Below are positions 35,367 to 44,078 of a stretch of DNA of 64,000 nucleotides, piece by piece. The position numbers and the translations under genes are program-made. The stretch comes from an uncultured Prevotellaceae bacterium (lineage in GTDB: Bacteria > Bacteroidota > Bacteroidia > Bacteroidales > Bacteroidaceae), in the NCBI GenBank assembly GCA_902790625.1, contig CADASP010000013.1:50425-114424 (forward strand). The letters are read 5' to 3'. How positions within the stretch are numbered: position 1 is the stretch's first letter; the number at the start of each line of letters is the position of its first letter. The notes beneath the pieces are model-generated. The model worked only from the letters and a program-made list of their open reading frames with translations. It searched no databases and was not told the origin of the DNA.

Positions 35367-38300
35367 TTACAGATGGATGTTTACGCCCAAGGAGAAACTG
35401 CGGCCTGCTCCCAGCAGCCCGATGTCGATGCCCTGCGAGAGGATGCCTCCGGTGGCCATGGCACAGTCGGGGTCGCTGCCCAGATAGTGTGTGAGGGTGA
35501 AGAGGTTGGAGGCGGCTCCCCAGAGGGTGATGCCCTGCAGATAGGTGCTCTGTATGGGGATGTTCCATGCCAGCGTGACATTGCTCAGGCGGAGGAAGGA
35601 GCCGTCCTCAATCCATCGGCTGCTGAAGCGCGAGTTGCCCATGGGGTCGGTGTAGGTGACGCGGGGGATGCTGGTGTGCTGTCCCTCGGTATTCCAGCGG
35701 TTGGCCAAGGCCGTGGTCTGGTTGAGGAAGAGGCTTCCACCCTCGAGCAGCGAGCGCTCGTAATTGAAGATGTCGTTGCCTAACGAATAGTTCATCACTG
35801 CTTGCAGCGACAGGTTCTTGTAGGTGAGCGTGGTGTAGATGTTGCCGTAGATGTCGGGGTTGGGGTCGCCGATGGCCACGCGGTCGGCGGCATCGATGAC
35901 CTTGTTGTTGTCGATGTCGGCAAAGCGCACGTCGCCAGCCTCGAAATACTGTCGGTCGCCATTCTGCAGCAGTGTGTAGTGGCCGTCGGCAGCGGCTTCG
36001 GCAGTGGTGGCATAGACACCCAGGGCGCGATGTCCGTAGAAGAGTCCCACGGGCTGTCCCACCTGCGTGATGATGGTGGCGCCATAGACGCTGTTCTCGA
36101 TGGGCTGGTTGCCGTTGGGCAGCGCCGTCACCTTGTTCTTATAGTGTCCGGCCGATGCGCCAGCCTCCCAGCTGAAGTCTTTCAGGGCGAGGAGCTTGGC
36201 ATTGAGGCTGACGGTGAAGCCCATGTTCTGCAGCTTGCCGTCGTTGCTCCAGTTCTGCTGCAGTCCGCTGGTGTAGGCCAGCTGTCGCAGCGAGAGGAGG
36301 TTCGAGGTGAAGCTCTTGAACACGTCGAGGCGCAGGGCGAGGCGGTTGTCGATGAAGTTGCCGGCGAGGGCGGCGGTGAAGCGGCGCGTGGTCTCCCACT
36401 GCAGGTCGGTGTTGCCGATGTTGCCGATGATTTTTCCGCTGACGCTCTCGCCCAGCATGCGCTTGGCGATGAAGTAGGAGCGCGAGGCGGTGTAGTCGAT
36501 GGCATCGTTGCCAGTGACGTCGAAGCCCACGCTCAGCCGCAGGTGGTTGATGCCCGGTGCGGCGGCCAGCCATCGCTCGTTGCTGAGCACCCACGAGGCC
36601 TGCACGCTGGGGAAGAGGCCCCACACCTTGTCGAAGAGGCGCAGGCCGGAGGCATCGTCGCCAAAGCGCGAAGAGGCCTGGGCCGACACTCCGCCGTCGA
36701 TGTAGAAGCGGTCGGCAAAGCTGTAGTTGACCAAGCCATACCACGCCAGCTCGCGGGTGTTGTCATCGGCGCCGCCGGTGGTCTTGAAGCTGAGCGAGCC
36801 CGACATCTGCGGGGTCTTGTCGTTGCCCGAGCCAAACTCGTTGTAGCCGCGCTGCGAGGTGAGTTTGTACTCGCTGCTGAGGAAGCGCACGCCAGCCATG
36901 ACGTTGAACGACGAGCTGCCCAGGTTGAACTTCCAGTTCAGGCGGGTGTCGCTCTGTATGGCCGTCTGGCGCGAGGTCATGCTCTGCACCACATTCTCAA
37001 GGGTGGTACCCTCGTCGAGGCCCTCGATATAGAAGTCGGGCACGCCGTTGATGGGCAGGTAGTAGTTCTCGTTGGTGTTCACCAGCCCCAGCGTGAAGTG
37101 CTCTTGCAGCGAGAGGTGGCGGTTGAACTCGTAGCGAGGCGTGATGTCGAAGGTGATGAGGCGGTTGCCGAAGGAGTTGCGGTTGCGTCCATCGCCATAT
37201 TCGAGGATGCTCACGGGGTTGGCTAAGCGGCCACGTCCCTGGAATTTTCCTTCGAGATAGTCGTCGGCATCCGAGAGATAATGGCTGATGTTGCCATAGT
37301 TGTCGTAGGCGTAGGGCGAGAGGAATGGCGACTTGGCCTTGGCGATGAATGCTGGCGAGGTGATGACAGCCTTCAGAGGCTCGGCGGGAGCGCCATCATC
37401 GCGCAGCGAGCGGTCGACATCGCTGTAGCTGGCATCGAAGCGCACGCTGAGGCGGCTGCTGATGTTGATGTCGCTGTTGAGGCGCATGTTGAAGCGCGAG
37501 TAGTCGTTCTCCTTCAGCGTGCTGTTGCCCAGCACATAGCCCACGGAGAGGTTGTAGGAGGCGGCATCGTCGCCACCCTGCACGTTGATGCCGTAGTTCT
37601 GCGAGAAGGCATTGTCGCTCACAAGGCTGCTCCAGTCGGTCTCGTTGTGGTATTGCTTATAATAATAATAGGTGGGGTCGCTGTTGAGGAATTTCATCTT
37701 GCTCATCAGCGTAGGGTTGGTGTTGCCAGTGAGCAGCTCGGTGGCATAGAGGCGGTAGTCGTCGGCCTGGAGCATCTTTGGCAGCCGTGGTGTCAGCTCG
37801 TAGCGTCCGTTGATGGTGACATCAATCTTGGTGGCCATCGACTTGCTGCGCTTGGTCTTGATGATGAGCACGCCGTTGGCCCCCTTGGCACCATAGAGGG
37901 CGGTGCCGTTCTTCAGCACCTGCACGCTCTCGATGTCGTTCACGTTGAGGTTGGCCAACAGGTTGTTGAAATAGCCGCTGTGGAGCATCTCGCGGCCATA
38001 CTGCATATCCATGATGACATCGTCGACGACGACGAGGGGCTGTGCGTTGGTGTGCAGCGAGTTGATGCCCTGTATGAGCATCATGTTGCCCATGCCGGGG
38101 ATGGCTCCGTGGCTGACGGAGCGCATGTCGGCACCCAGTTGCTGGGCCACCAAGGGGTCGATGCTCAGCTGGGCGTTGTTGTCGAAGTGGGTGGCCTCGC
38201 TGCTCAGCGTGGCGCTGATATGCTGGCGATAGTCGGCACTGAAGACGTCGCGGTAGAGGCGTGCGTCGGCCTTGCCTCTGGCGATGGCGTTCTGCTGCTC

Positions 38301-38579
38301 GTTGTAGCCGTCGACGCGCATCAGCAGCGAACGCGTCTGCTCGGGGACGTTCAGCTCATAGCGGCCCTGCTCGTCGGTCATCGTGGTCTGACGCAGATTG
38401 CCATAGGCCGACACGATGACGCCCGCCAAAGGCTGCCCCGTGGCAGCATCGACCACGGTGCCCGTCACGGTCTGTGTGTTGTCTTGGGCCACAGAGGGCA
38501 CCGTCACCATCATCCAATAACCAATAACCGTTATCGTTCTGGCTAAGTTTCTTATCAACGATTTCTTTTCCATAATCAT
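35367..38579 (-). CDS. SusC/RagA-family TonB-dependent receptor (pair 2)
   Basis: This 1070-residue outer-membrane importer begins with a signal peptide, a carboxypeptidase-regulatory-like domain (VTGTVVDAATGQPLAGVIVSAYG) and a plug (PLVVVDDVIMDMQYG, DIESVQVLKNGTALYGAKGANG), then a 22-strand barrel ending in RSFSLGVNIHL. The plug lacks the usual RG.SS signature; the equivalent stretch reads MLIQGINSLHTNAQP. Compared with pair 1 it is diverged, so a different ligand is plausible. It needs ExbBD-TonB energy. It starts 5 bp after the third FAS1 gene. Confidence 0.92.
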   Translation of the reverse strand: MIMEKKSLIRNLARTITVIGYWMMVTVPSVAQDNTQTVTGTVVDAATGQPLAGVIVSAYGNLRQTTMTDEQGRYELNVPEQTRSLLMRVDGYNEQQNAIARGKADARLYRDVFSADYRQHISATLSSEATHFDNNAQLSIDPLVAQQLGADMRSVSHGAIPGMGNMMLIQGINSLHTNAQPLVVVDDVIMDMQYGREMLHSGYFNNLLANLNVNDIESVQVLKNGTALYGAKGANGVLIIKTKRSKSMATKIDVTINGRYELTPRLPKMLQADDYRLYATELLTGNTNPTLMSKMKFLNSDPTYYYYKQYHNETDWSSLVSDNAFSQNYGINVQGGDDAASYNLSVGYVLGNSTLKENDYSRFNMRLNSDINISSRLSVRFDASYSDVDRSLRDDGAPAEPLKAVITSPAFIAKAKSPFLSPYAYDNYGNISHYLSDADDYLEGKFQGRGRLANPVSILEYGDGRNRNSFGNRLITFDITPRYEFNRHLSLQEHFTLGLVNTNENYYLPINGVPDFYIEGLDEGTTLENVVQSMTSRQTAIQSDTRLNWKFNLGSSSFNVMAGVRFLSSEYKLTSQRGYNEFGSGNDKTPQMSGSLSFKTTGGADDNTRELAWYGLVNYSFADRFYIDGGVSAQASSRFGDDASGLRLFDKVWGLFPSVQASWVLSNERWLAAAPGINHLRLSVGFDVTGNDAIDYTASRSYFIAKRMLGESVSGKIIGNIGNTDLQWETTRRFTAALAGNFIDNRLALRLDVFKSFTSNLLSLRQLAYTSGLQQNWSNDGKLQNMGFTVSLNAKLLALKDFSWEAGASAGHYKNKVTALPNGNQPIENSVYGATIITQVGQPVGLFYGHRALGVYATTAEAAADGHYTLLQNGDRQYFEAGDVRFADIDNNKVIDAADRVAIGDPNPDIYGNIYTTLTYKNLSLQAVMNYSLGNDIFNYERSLLEGGSLFLNQTTALANRWNTEGQHTSIPRVTYTDPMGNSRFSSRWIEDGSFLRLSNVTLAWNIPIQSTYLQGITLWGAASNLFTLTHYLGSDPDCAMATGGILSQGIDIGLLGAGRSFSLGVNIHL

Positions 38580-38584
38580 AAAGT

Positions 38585-40252
38585 CTATTGGTTGTTAGCA
38601 GATTTTCTGGGACGCAGGTAGATGCAGTCGAGATACATCTCGCGGGCAAAGCGCGCCGTCTCGCGGGCCAGGATGGAGCATTGTATCTTCAGGCTGACCT
38701 TGAGTTCGTTCTGGTCGTAGTTGCAAGCGGGGAACTGGAAGGCCTCGGCCAGCACAATGGTGTCGACGCGCTCCGGGTTGTTCTGGAACTGTGTGTTGCC
38801 GCAGTTGTCGGTCTGCGCCACGCCACGCTCGTCGACATAATTGATGGTGGCCTTGAACTTGCAGGGGCGCACGTCGGGGGCCGACTGGTTGGACACGCTC
38901 TTGGGCAGCAGCACCAGGCAGATGTCGTAGCAGCCCGAGAGGGTGTTGTCGACACGGAAGGTGAGTTCCCAGTTGGAGAGGTTGGTACGGGGCAGTATCT
39001 GCAGGTAGGCATTGTCGGAGATGCTGTCGGCCACCTGTCGGCGGCTGTTGTAGCTGCACTCCTTCTCGTTGGTGATGAGCCATGTGGTTTCGCCCTCGGC
39101 CCAAATCTCCTTGAAGAAGGTCTGTTCGGGCGTGAACGGCCATTGGTCGACCTTGTAGAGGATGCCGTTGCTGCAAGACACGGCATCGGCTCCATGCAGG
39201 ATGCCACCGGCGGCGAAGGGCTGGTGGAAGACGTGGTTGATGGGGCGGCCGGCCTTCCACGTCTTGCGCCAGTTGAGCCAGGGCACGGAGACGAGCGAGT
39301 CGCTCGTGGAGCGCTGGTCGCTCATGTTGAAGACGGCATCGTCGAGCAGGGCGCGGTTGGTCCAGTACTGCTGCAACGAGTCGCGCTTGAGCGTCTTCTC
39401 GTCGTAGACGAAATACTTCGACGCTTCGTCCCAAGCCTTCTGCCAGCCAGCGGTCGTGGGGGCCACCACCCAGTAGGTGGAGTCCTCGGCATTGAGCAGA
39501 CCGATGTTCTGCAACATGCGGTTGCGCTCGATCATCACCGAATCGATGTAGACGGGCACACCCTCTACAAGACCTATCGACACGGAGTGGTCGGCATCGA
39601 AGTAGTCCTCTTCGTAGAGGCGCAGGAAGGAGCCGATGGTGCTCATGTCGGGCAGGTCGCAGAGCGCCTCATAGAGGTTGTGGGTGAAGGGCAGCGGCTG
39701 GCTGACCACATGCAGCACACCGTTCTTGGCGTGGATGTTGGGCTGCGACACGCTGATGCCCTCGATTGTCCCGTTCTGCACCACGGCATGCTTGGCGTTG
39801 AGCATCAGCAGCGTCTGACTGCCGTCCTTGATGGAGCTCGACGAGCGCGAGAGGTGGTTGAGGACAAAGAATTTCTCCACCACCGAGTCGCCCTGGTTGG
39901 TCTGCACCAGCCGCAGCAGCGAGTCGCGGTTGAAGGTGCCGTTGACGGGAGCCACCACGGTGAAGGCCTGTCCGCCATCGAGCAGCTGCGAATAGCTGAC
40001 ACCGGTTTTGCGGTGCATGCGAAACACTTTCGTCTGCTCCAGCACCTGACAGAAGTCGCTCAGCTGCTGGTTGCTCTTCATCAGCTGCCACAAGGTGGCG
40101 CTGGTGCCAGCCTGGTCGTTGCCCTCGTAATGGTCGTCCCAATCGGAGCAGGAGGAAACGAACCCTCCCCCTCCCAAAAGGAGGGCGACGAGCGCACCAA
40201 GGAGACACGCCTTTCCTGACTTCACATTCTTAATGATTGATTGTTTATCCAT
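38585..40252 (-). CDS. FAS1 (fasciclin) domain lipoprotein, 555 residues
   Basis: A lipoprotein signal ends in FVSSC (Cys35). FAS1-like motifs are QAFTVVAPVNGTFNRDSLLRL (residues about 75-100) and KNGVLHVVSQPLPFTHNLYEA (about 180-200), the two conserved ends of one fasciclin domain. A second, weaker domain may follow (DSTYWVVAPTTAGWQKAW). The C-terminal 170 residues are beta-rich (NWELTFRVDNTLSGCYDICLVLLP) without a family I can name. FAS1 domains mediate adhesion in many organisms. In this operon it is probably a surface subunit working with a SusCD pair. The hydrophobic core of its signal is encoded by a C-rich repeat. Confidence 0.82.
   Translation of the reverse strand: MDKQSIIKNVKSGKACLLGALVALLLGGGGFVSSCSDWDDHYEGNDQAGTSATLWQLMKSNQQLSDFCQVLEQTKVFRMHRKTGVSYSQLLDGGQAFTVVAPVNGTFNRDSLLRLVQTNQGDSVVEKFFVLNHLSRSSSSIKDGSQTLLMLNAKHAVVQNGTIEGISVSQPNIHAKNGVLHVVSQPLPFTHNLYEALCDLPDMSTIGSFLRLYEEDYFDADHSVSIGLVEGVPVYIDSVMIERNRMLQNIGLLNAEDSTYWVVAPTTAGWQKAWDEASKYFVYDEKTLKRDSLQQYWTNRALLDDAVFNMSDQRSTSDSLVSVPWLNWRKTWKAGRPINHVFHQPFAAGGILHGADAVSCSNGILYKVDQWPFTPEQTFFKEIWAEGETTWLITNEKECSYNSRRQVADSISDNAYLQILPRTNLSNWELTFRVDNTLSGCYDICLVLLPKSVSNQSAPDVRPCKFKATINYVDERGVAQTDNCGNTQFQNNPERVDTIVLAEAFQFPACNYDQNELKVSLKIQCSILARETARFAREMYLDCIYLRPRKSANNQ
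40162..40186. repeat. C-rich hairpin inside a FAS1 signal peptide
   Basis: CCCTCC-CAAAA-GGAGGG with flanking C-runs encodes the Leu/Gly stretch before the lipobox of the 555-residue FAS1 protein. It has the same type and position as the repeat in the SusD-2 gene. Confidence 0.6.
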
Positions 40253-40293
40253 CGTTATGTTCTTTTATTTTTCTTTGTTTAGCAACTCTTGAA

Positions 40294-40332
40294 CGTCCAA
40301 CGTTCAACGTCCAACGTTCAACGTTCAACGTA
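40294..40332 (-). repeat. TTGAACG heptamer array after a FAS1 gene
   Basis: On the minus strand, TTGAACG and TTGGACG units follow the TAA stop of the 651-residue FAS1 gene in sense orientation, as at the purH, mreC and SusD-1 stops. Confidence 0.82.
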
Positions 40333-42288
40333 TTAGTGTGTGTCCTCACCCTGCGGGCTGGCGTAGACGCTCTTTGGACAAAGCTCCAAATAGTTGAAGT
40401 TCCAGTATTTCATGGGGTCGTCGAGCACCTGCCGCACACGGAGGTAGTATTCTTTGCCCGGCTCCAAGTATTCGGTGGCAAGGATGCGGCGCAGGGGGCT
40501 GCCCAGCTCGCGCATGGCCGTCTCGCCGCCGCCGGGGAAGTAGCAGTCCATGGCCTTCATGTAGCCACGGTTGTGCATGGCCTTGTCGTTGAGTCGGTTC
40601 TGCTCCTCATCGTCGGTGTCGGCGATGGCACCAATCTCAGGAGCACCACCACCCACGCGCAGGTCGATGGGAATGCCGCAGGGGTTGTTGTCAAGATAGA
40701 CCTGGATGACACCACGCTCTTCGCCAGGGGTGTAGCCCATGCGAATCTCGTAGGTTCCCTTGTTGGGCACGGTGGGCAGCTTGAAGGTGATGTCGAAGCG
40801 GCCGCTGATGCAGAGCACATGGCCGAGGAACGACCACCAGAAATCCTGGTCGGGGGTGACGGAGAGGAAGGTCTCCTTGGTGAAGTCGAAATTGGTGACG
40901 TAGCCACGCTTGAAGCCGCGCAGCTCGGAGGACCCTTGGCGGCCACGGCCATCGCAGTTCATGAAGTCGGGGCTGAGGGTGGCGGGGTCGAAGCGCAGAC
41001 GGCAGTTGAAGATGACGTCGCGCACGAAGGGCGAGAAGACGAGGATGTCGTCGATATAATGATAGACACCATTGAGGGCGTTCTGGTCGATGGATCCCGA
41101 CTCTGAGGGCGAGAGCACCTTCACACCACGGCACTGCGGGTCGTTGTTGTAGAGTCGGCCTTGGCTGCCTCGGCGGTTGATATAGAGTCCGCTGACAGCA
41201 CCGGCGGCGGGACTGGCAAAGCGCACCAGCGTGCCGGGGCACATCGTCTCGTAGAACTCCTCAGGGTCGGCGATGCTCGAGCGCCAGCATTTCTCGCGGA
41301 TGGGACCGGAGATAACAAACTGGTTGTACTGCGCCACGCGGTCGAGCAGGTGGTAGCTCACAAAGCGGTTGAGCGGATTCTTGCGGTGCTTGAAGTCATC
41401 GTCGTAGAGGCCGGCATCCTCGGGATAGGTCTGGTCGTAGACCTGCTTGGCGTAGGCCTTCAGGTCTTCAATGTCGTTGATGCCATGCTGATGGTAGACG
41501 GAGTCGGGCTCCACGAGCGCCGTGTACTTGAAATAGCGGGTGCCCACCCACTTGCAGTTCATGTAGAGGTCGCTGCCGTTGGTGCAGCGCTCGCGTGTGC
41601 CGTTATAGACGGAGTCGTCGCCGCAAGTGTAGGTCTCGTCCATGTAGCGGGTGAGCGAGTCGGCCATGCCAGTGAGGCGCAGGGCTTCGCAGAAGATGGT
41701 CAGCGAGGGGTCTTCCTCCATCTTGTCGGGCAGGAAGTCATTGCTGGCGGTGATGATGTTGTCAACCACGTGCACCACGCCGTTGGTCACCGAGTCGTTG
41801 TACTCCAGCATGCGCGAGTTCTTGTTCACGTAGTAGATGATTTTGTTGTCGTTCACCACGTCGGAGTCGCTCGACCACACGATGAAGGCATCGAGCATGT
41901 TCAGCTGTGGCAGGGTGCCCTCCACCACATCGGTGGTGAAGAAGGCTCCCTCCTTTATTATATGCGTACGCGCGATGGTGTCGCAGAGGTCTTGCGGCAG
42001 CTGGTCGATGCTGGCGAAGCCGCGCCGACTGGCAAAGTTGGCCACGGCATCGTTGGTGGCTGCGAAGAGGGTGTAGCGGCCGTAGGTGGTGAGGAGCGAG
42101 AAGTAGGGTGTGCGCTTCAGCAGTGCGGTGAAGTCGCCAAACTGCTCGGGGTTGGCCTCGAGGAACTGTGCGGCGGTCATCTTCTGCGCGGTGTACATGT
42201 TCTCGGGCACGTCGTCGTTGTCAACGCAGGCCACAAAGCCACAGAAGGCGCAGATGGCACAAATGGATTTGAATATCTTGCTGTTCAT
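40333..42288 (-). CDS. FAS1 (fasciclin) domain lipoprotein, 651 residues
   Basis: The short lipoprotein signal ends in FVAC (Cys21). The first FAS1 domain has GRYTLFAATNDAVANF near residues 70-86 and TNGVVHVVDNIITASNDFLPD near 175-195. A second domain can be traced around 200-430, with GVYHYIDDILVFSP at its end. The C-terminal third (FDITFKLPTVPNKGTYEIRMG, YYLRVRQVLDDPMKYWNFNYLE) is beta-rich and similar in style to the next gene product, so the two look like divergent paralogues. It lies between SusD-1 (53 bp upstream) and another FAS1 gene (80 bp downstream), with heptamer arrays on both sides. The ligand is unknown. Confidence 0.82.
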   Translation of the reverse strand: MNSKIFKSICAICAFCGFVACVDNDDVPENMYTAQKMTAAQFLEANPEQFGDFTALLKRTPYFSLLTTYGRYTLFAATNDAVANFASRRGFASIDQLPQDLCDTIARTHIIKEGAFFTTDVVEGTLPQLNMLDAFIVWSSDSDVVNDNKIIYYVNKNSRMLEYNDSVTNGVVHVVDNIITASNDFLPDKMEEDPSLTIFCEALRLTGMADSLTRYMDETYTCGDDSVYNGTRERCTNGSDLYMNCKWVGTRYFKYTALVEPDSVYHQHGINDIEDLKAYAKQVYDQTYPEDAGLYDDDFKHRKNPLNRFVSYHLLDRVAQYNQFVISGPIREKCWRSSIADPEEFYETMCPGTLVRFASPAAGAVSGLYINRRGSQGRLYNNDPQCRGVKVLSPSESGSIDQNALNGVYHYIDDILVFSPFVRDVIFNCRLRFDPATLSPDFMNCDGRGRQGSSELRGFKRGYVTNFDFTKETFLSVTPDQDFWWSFLGHVLCISGRFDITFKLPTVPNKGTYEIRMGYTPGEERGVIQVYLDNNPCGIPIDLRVGGGAPEIGAIADTDDEEQNRLNDKAMHNRGYMKAMDCYFPGGGETAMRELGSPLRRILATEYLEPGKEYYLRVRQVLDDPMKYWNFNYLELCPKSVYASPQGEDTH

Positions 42289-42303
42289 AATCTTATTCTT
42301 TAA

Positions 42304-42345
42304 TGTTCAATGTTCATCGTTCAACGTTCAACGTCCAACGTTCAA
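42304..42345 (-). repeat. TTGAACG heptamer array at the SusD-1 stop
   Basis: Six 7-nt units on the minus strand (TTGAACG, TTGGACG, TTGAACG, TTGAACG, ATGAACA, TTGAACA). The first includes the TGA stop of SusD-1. Confidence 0.85.
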
Positions 42346-44042
42346 CGTGAATACTGCGAGTCCTCGCCGTTGGCGAAGGCGGGGTTCTGCGAGAGCAGTG
42401 GGTTCACCTTGAGTTCGCTCTTGGCGTAGGGGAAGTAGATGATGTTGGGGTCGGAGAGGCGTATGCGTATGGCATTGCTGTTCTCCTCGAACTTGTTCTG
42501 CACGGCGGCCACCAGGCTGATGGTGTTGCCGTCGCGGCGCGAGCGTCGCACCAGGTCGTACCAGCGCTTGCCCTCGAAGATGAACTCGCGCTGCCGCTCC
42601 TCCATCACAAGGTCCTCCATCTGCTTCTTCGAGCTGATGTAGTCTTCCTTCTTCAGCGTCTGCGTCAGGTTGTTGGCCCGCTTGTTCACAATGTTGATGA
42701 GGTCGAAGGCAGCGTCGAAGTCGCCATCCTGTGCCCGCTCTATGAGCGCCTCGGCCTTGATGAGGAGCATGTCGCTGAGGCGGTAGATAATCCAATGTGC
42801 GTCCTTGTCGGAATTGCTGCGCATGTTGTCGGTGAGGTGCAAGTCGTTCTCGGTGGTGACGTTCTTCGTGGTGAAGCTAACCGACGTGCGCACATACTTG
42901 GCGATGGAAAGTGCCGACGAGCCTGCCGACTTGGTGGCAGCGTAGAAGCGACCGTCGGAGCGCTTGAACAGCGAGTTGGTGTTCTTCACCACATCCATCA
43001 GCATGAGCGCATTGGCACTGAGGCGTCCCCTGGTGTTTTCGTTGCCGTAGTAGGAGTCCACCCAAGTGTTCTTCTGGCTTTGCGTCTTGCTGAAGTAGAG
43101 TTCAAAGATGCTCTCGAAGCTGTTGCCCGTGCCGAAGATTTCGTTGTAGGAATTGCCGCAGTTGGTGGTTCCCAGCGGAGCCTCAAGAATCATGGGAATG
43201 CTGTCGATGAGGTCCATGTTGGGCTGGCTTCCCTCGCGCTGCAGCAGCTCTTCATACTGCTTGCGCTTTTGGTCGATGACGAGGTCGCAATAGCGGATGC
43301 TGTTGTTCCAGTCGCCCTTCCAGAGATAGAGGTCGGCCAGCAGGGCGTAGACGGCCCAGCGCGTAATCTTGCTGGAGTTCTGCCAGGCGTTGGGACTGTC
43401 GTCGGTGTAGTAGCGGCGCACGGCATCGTCCTTCACCTTCTCCAGGCTGGTGATGAGCGAGTCGAGCACGACGTCGAACTTCGATGCTGGCAGCACGTAG
43501 GTCTGCGTGTCGTCGATGCTGGGCTGCGTGGAATAGGGCACGTCGCGGAAGGTGCGTATCAGATAGAAATAGGCCAGTGCGCGCAGCGTGGCGGCCTCGG
43601 CCACATTGGCGCGCATCTCCTCCTCGCGGTAGTTGGGGTCGATGCTCTGCACCTTGGGGGCATAGTAGCACACGGTGTTGCAGCGGTTGATGCACTCGTA
43701 AATCTTGTCCCATTGGCAGTAGGGGTTCGTGGGCTGCAGGTTCTCCTTCAGTATCTCCCTCACCTCGGTGGGTGCGTTGTCGCCAGCCATCAGGTTGTCG
43801 CTGCGCAGCTCGCCCCAGATGCCCATGCGTGTGAGGGCATCGCTGTGCTCGAGCGACTCGTAGCAGCTGTTCACCACGCTGCTGACGTCGGCTTTCTCCG
43901 TCCAGTAGTTCTCCAGCACCACCTCGTTGAGTGGCAGGATGTCGAGGAAGTCGGAGCAGGACGAAAACACAATAGCCAACAAGCAATAACCAGCAACCGT
44001 TATTGCATTGGTCATTTTCTTTATAATTGTTAGTTTTTTCAT
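42342..44042 (-). CDS. SusD/RagB-family surface lipoprotein (pair 1)
   Basis: This 566-residue lipoprotein (lipobox FSSC, Cys29) shows the classic SusD signs: SDFLDILPLNEVV after the Cys, EAATLRALAYFYLIRTFRDVPY, ITRWAVYALLADLYLWKGDW (TPR), DLVMEERQREFIFEGKRWYDLVRR, and a C-terminal SDPNIIYFPYAKSELKVNPLL. It binds ligand at the surface and forms the lid of SusC-1, encoded 36 bp upstream. Its final codon and stop are provided by a TTGAACG array. Confidence 0.95.
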   Translation of the reverse strand: MKKLTIIKKMTNAITVAGYCLLAIVFSSCSDFLDILPLNEVVLENYWTEKADVSSVVNSCYESLEHSDALTRMGIWGELRSDNLMAGDNAPTEVREILKENLQPTNPYCQWDKIYECINRCNTVCYYAPKVQSIDPNYREEEMRANVAEAATLRALAYFYLIRTFRDVPYSTQPSIDDTQTYVLPASKFDVVLDSLITSLEKVKDDAVRRYYTDDSPNAWQNSSKITRWAVYALLADLYLWKGDWNNSIRYCDLVIDQKRKQYEELLQREGSQPNMDLIDSIPMILEAPLGTTNCGNSYNEIFGTGNSFESIFELYFSKTQSQKNTWVDSYYGNENTRGRLSANALMLMDVVKNTNSLFKRSDGRFYAATKSAGSSALSIAKYVRTSVSFTTKNVTTENDLHLTDNMRSNSDKDAHWIIYRLSDMLLIKAEALIERAQDGDFDAAFDLINIVNKRANNLTQTLKKEDYISSKKQMEDLVMEERQREFIFEGKRWYDLVRRSRRDGNTISLVAAVQNKFEENSNAIRIRLSDPNIIYFPYAKSELKVNPLLSQNPAFANGEDSQYSR

Positions 44043-44078
44043 TCTCTATCAATGTTTATCGTTCAACGTATATGGTCC

